A stretch of 44,383 nucleotides of DNA from assembly GCA_902767365.1 (NCBI GenBank), contig CACXGX010000035.1, positions 1 through 44,383 of the forward strand, read 5' to 3'. The position numbers and the translations under genes are program-made. Position 1 is the stretch's first letter; every line of letters starts with the position of its first letter. Source of the DNA: an uncultured Erysipelotrichaceae bacterium. Its GTDB lineage: Bacteria > Bacillota_I > Bacilli_A > RF39 > UBA660. The notes beneath the pieces were generated by a model. It did no database searches. It was not told the origin of the DNA and saw only the letters and a list, made by a program, of their open reading frames with translations. Shown in pieces: positions 42,380 to 44,383 of this stretch.

Positions 42380-42753
42380 ATGAAAGGGAAAAAAAGTGGA
42401 AAGAGAAGTAATAAACATATAAACGTATTTAAATGTCCTAATTGTGGTGCAAATTTTCATCAAGTGGAGTTGGCTTACGTACTAATATAGAATTCCATTT
42501 GCTTAATAACAATACAAAAGAAGAACTATATAAATATTTTGAACCAGGAAAGACAAGTACAAATAACAGGATTTCAAGCGAAGATATTAATAATTTAGAT
42601 ATCTCTAGAGAATTATCATCATTATTATCGGGATATGATATGTTACGAAAGACTAGTATCACCGATCCAAATAATGAACTTGTCGATTCCATTAGAAATA
42701 GAGAAACAAATAAAAATATGTCATTAAAATTAGTAAATAAAAGTAATTTATAA
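42380..42753 (+). pseudogene. small zinc-knuckle gene interrupted by a -1 frameshift (124-residue product if shifted)
   Basis: The zero frame from ATG 42380 (SD GGGGGA, ~8 nt upstream) encodes MKGKKSGKRSNKHINVF, then KCPNCGANF, a CxxC zinc knuckle, and stops at 42488-42490. At A_AAT_TTT (42451-42457) a -1 shift gives the continuation NFSSSGVGLRTNIEFHLL to a TAA at 42751-42753, 98 codons of uninterrupted coding sequence. The basic head and CxxC suggest nucleic-acid binding; there is only one CxxC, so a full zinc ribbon is not visible. A slippery heptamer is exactly placed, so regulated frameshifting is possible, but a one-base deletion of T is equally simple. A terminator follows. Confidence 0.75.
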
Positions 42754-42769
42754 CAATAATTATATGATT

Positions 42770-42796
42770 AAAACTAGAGTTTTCTAGTTTTTTTTA
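42770..42796 (+). terminator. intrinsic terminator
   Basis: AAAACTAG (42770-42777), loop AGTTTT, CTAGTTTT (42784-42791), then T's. Confidence 0.85.
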
Positions 42797-43136
42797 ATTT
42801 ATAAAAATATTACTTCCTTTGGCCTTATAAGAATAGATTATTAGGATATATGATACTTTCTACAAATAAGTTTAAGAGGATATCATTTCAAATATAAATA
42901 AAAAAGTAATAAATTATTTGATACTACAACAAGTAATAAATAATAGTTTTCTAGCACTTTTATTACCATATTTTAATATTTGGCAATTATAGTTAATAGA
43001 TTTATCTGACTAAATTATAGTTGGATCAAGTTCACAAACACCATAAATAGAATTAATAACAATAAAATATGGAGTTAGACATAATTAAAATTTGATAATT
43101 TATGATATAATATAGATATATTAGGTTGTGATTATA
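42797..43136 (+). other. 340-bp AT-rich gap without a gene
   Basis: Many stops in all frames, with no intact frame. An extended -10 (TGATATAAT, 43103-43111) near the 3' end probably serves the next gene; no good -35. May be decayed sequence, but nothing recognisable remains. Confidence 0.55.
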
Positions 43137-44195
43137 ATGAGTATATATTTAAAAAAAGTTAATTATGAAGATATAGATAAAGAATATGATGCAATAATTA
43201 ATATACCTGAAAACGAGAATGGTTTAGTAAATAAGTATTATAATGTTTCAAAGGAAGATTTTAAAAATAAAGTAATACCTGAATTATTAAATCATTCAGA
43301 AGGAATTGATTTAGTTCCAGGCCATGTTCCAGATACTTATTTCTTTTTATGGGATGATAATGAAATAGTTGGCTTATTCAAAATCAGACATTACTTAGTA
43401 GAATCATTAATTAAAGGATCTGGTCATATTGGATATGCAATTCTTAAAAAATATCGTGGTAAAGGTTATGCAACAGCAGGTTTAAAAGCAGCTATTGAAG
43501 TATGTAGAGGATTAATTAAGGAAGATGAGATATATTTATCATCACATAAAGATAATCCCGCTTCTTTAAAAGTACAAATTAAATGTGGAGCATATTTAAC
43601 TGGTGAAAGTAAAGAAGAATATTTCACTAGAATTAAGTTAAATAATGACAAAAAGTTGCATTTTGGTATTAGAGACTTAAAAAGAAATGATTGGGAAAGA
43701 ATAACTGATAAGACCGTGAATGTAATAGATTATAAGAATGAATATTTTGATGGCAAAATATGCTTGTTAAAAATGAACAATGTTACTTCACCATTAAAAG
43801 TTGATTCACCAATAGGGAAAGTTACTATTGCAGATAATAATTATAAAAATTTAATTTTTGCACCTAAAAATAAAAATTGGTGGTTAACTGTTATGTATGA
43901 TGATAAAAACAATTTGATTGAAAGTTATTTTGATATTTCAAGATTAAATAATTTTCATAATGAAGAAAATCCTTTCTTTATAGATATGAAACTGGATGTG
44001 TGCATCCCTAATGGATGTGAACCATCAGTAATGGATGATGATGATTTAAGAGAAGTTTTAGATGCTGGAATGATTACAGAAAATGATTATAAATTGGCTC
44101 ATGAAGTAGCAAATAAAATAATAACTTTTTATAATATACATAAAGATGAATATAATAATTTTATTTGTAAAATGTTTAATAATTTATTAAAATAA
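43137..44195 (+). CDS. GNAT acetyltransferase fused to a DUF402 (Ntdp/FomD-like) domain
   Basis: A 352-residue two-domain protein. Residues ~1-170 are a GNAT acetyltransferase: GSGHIGYAILKKYRGKGYATAGLKAAIEVC is the acetyl-CoA motif with Q/RxxGxG/A as RGKGYA, followed by the usual IYLSSHKDNPASLKVQIKCG. Residues ~180-352 match DUF402: NWWLTVMYDDKNNLIESYFDISR, FIDMKLDVCI, DDDLREVLDAGMITENDYKLA. DUF402 proteins hydrolyse nucleoside di/triphosphates or phosphonate-CMP intermediates using metal-bound acidic residues. The ATG at 43137 follows AGGTTGTGAT. Both parts are complete, so it is a natural fusion rather than two genes joined by error. Confidence 0.85.
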   Translation: MSIYLKKVNYEDIDKEYDAIINIPENENGLVNKYYNVSKEDFKNKVIPELLNHSEGIDLVPGHVPDTYFFLWDDNEIVGLFKIRHYLVESLIKGSGHIGYAILKKYRGKGYATAGLKAAIEVCRGLIKEDEIYLSSHKDNPASLKVQIKCGAYLTGESKEEYFTRIKLNNDKKLHFGIRDLKRNDWERITDKTVNVIDYKNEYFDGKICLLKMNNVTSPLKVDSPIGKVTIADNNYKNLIFAPKNKNWWLTVMYDDKNNLIESYFDISRLNNFHNEENPFFIDMKLDVCIPNGCEPSVMDDDDLREVLDAGMITENDYKLAHEVANKIITFYNIHKDEYNNFICKMFNNLLK

Positions 44196-44289
44196 AGCAC
44201 TTCAAATATTAAAATATAATGATTTGCTATATGCCTATAATTAATATTTGATACCGCTTTATAATAACTATAATAATGACTTAAAAATA

Positions 44290-44317
44290 GACGGAATTAT
44301 ACTAAATTTCGTTTTTT
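44290..44317 (+). terminator. intrinsic terminator
   Basis: ACGGAATT pairs with AATTTCGT (one G-U) and is followed by T6. Lies about 95 nt after the GNAT-DUF402 gene. Confidence 0.65.
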
Positions 44318-44318
44318 A

Positions 44319-44327
44319 TGCTATAAT
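44319..44327 (+). promoter_or_regulatory. extended -10 promoter of the gene leaving the window
   Basis: TGCTATAAT: TG (44319-44320), one base, TATAAT (44322-44327). No matching -35. Confidence 0.55.
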
Positions 44328-44348
44328 ATAGCCTGATAGGTGAATTAT

Positions 44349-44383
44349 TTGTCGTTAAAAGAACAACTAGAAAAGTATATTCC
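44349..44383 (+). CDS. start of a gene running off the window
   Basis: SD TAGGTGA (44337-44343) is followed by TTG at 44349, reading MSLKEQLEKYI before the window ends. Supported by the promoter and SD; the TTG start and short length make identity unknowable here. Confidence 0.5.
   Translation, partial: MSLKEQLEKYI

Noticed and set aside
1..44383. TGA-as-Trp code (Mycoplasma-like), suggested by the extreme AT content
   Set aside because: TGA ends the gene at 37906, while Trp residues in confident proteins are TGG.
1..44383. tRNA, rRNA, CRISPR array or insertion sequence
   Set aside because: No T-loop GGTTCRA patterns with cloverleaf arms, no regularly spaced direct repeats and no transposase-like frames were seen.

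Overview
The window is very AT-rich DNA with densely packed genes, Shine-Dalgarno (SD) sites of the AAGGAGG / GAGGTGA type, U-tracted intrinsic terminators and a strong bias to A/T-ending codons. This fits a low-GC Firmicute, most likely an uncultured gut Bacillota close to the Bacilli/Mollicutes boundary (inference). TGA appears to be used as a stop (for example at the end of the serine-hydrolase gene at 37904-37906) and Trp is TGG, so the Mycoplasma code does not apply. I saw no rRNA, tRNA, CRISPR array, insertion sequence or phage gene.

Region 1 (1-1201): the tail of an unidentified gene, then a GGDEF protein. Region 2 (about 1290-14161) is the centrepiece, a type VII secretion/polymorphic-toxin locus. 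Three small helical, WXG100/Lap-like genes are followed by one 9,990-nt gene for a 3,329-residue protein, two candidate immunity genes and a terminator. The giant protein has a coiled-coil N-terminus, a Gly-rich pre-toxin region, an ADP-ribosyltransferase-like segment, a transglutaminase-like Cys-His-Asp domain and a C-terminal papain/C39-like Cys-His domain. Spread through its middle are five copies of the classical double-glycine bacteriocin leader (LSxxELxxIxGG). Each is followed by a short (V/I)PN-type segment, usually with TTTNVxNR-like sequence. Embedded leaders in a T7SS-type toxin suggest a polyprotein cut at GG sites, and I regard this as the best candidate for an undescribed system.

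Region 3 (14200-19377): a COG4586/4587/3694-type ABC exporter, a short formate/nitrite-transporter-like protein and an acyl-CoA synthetase. Region 4 (19463-23530): a 1,355-residue secreted Cys-rich protein. Region 5 (23762-28232): CapA-like phosphatase, DUF488-like protein, RdgB/HAM1, a small minus-strand gene, and an RpoD-like sigma factor with a long N-terminal extension. Region 6 (28501-31483): methyltransferase, metallophosphoesterase, and a minus-strand pair of a transglutaminase-like protein and a frameshifted partner.

Region 7 (31874-35315): lysA and a Sua5/TsaC gene overlapping by 7 nt, then a CaCA-family antiporter under a yybP-ykoY (Mn2+) riboswitch with its own terminator. Region 8 (35355-44383) is a patchwork of accessory genes and debris: a surface-protein remnant, a membrane protein, a SxxK serine hydrolase, an SDR lacking its catalytic Lys, GNAT acetyltransferases (one fused to DUF402), a decayed Nudix gene, a radical SAM enzyme, a DUF4116-like repeat protein, and a zinc-knuckle gene with a perfect consensus promoter but an internal -1 frameshift.
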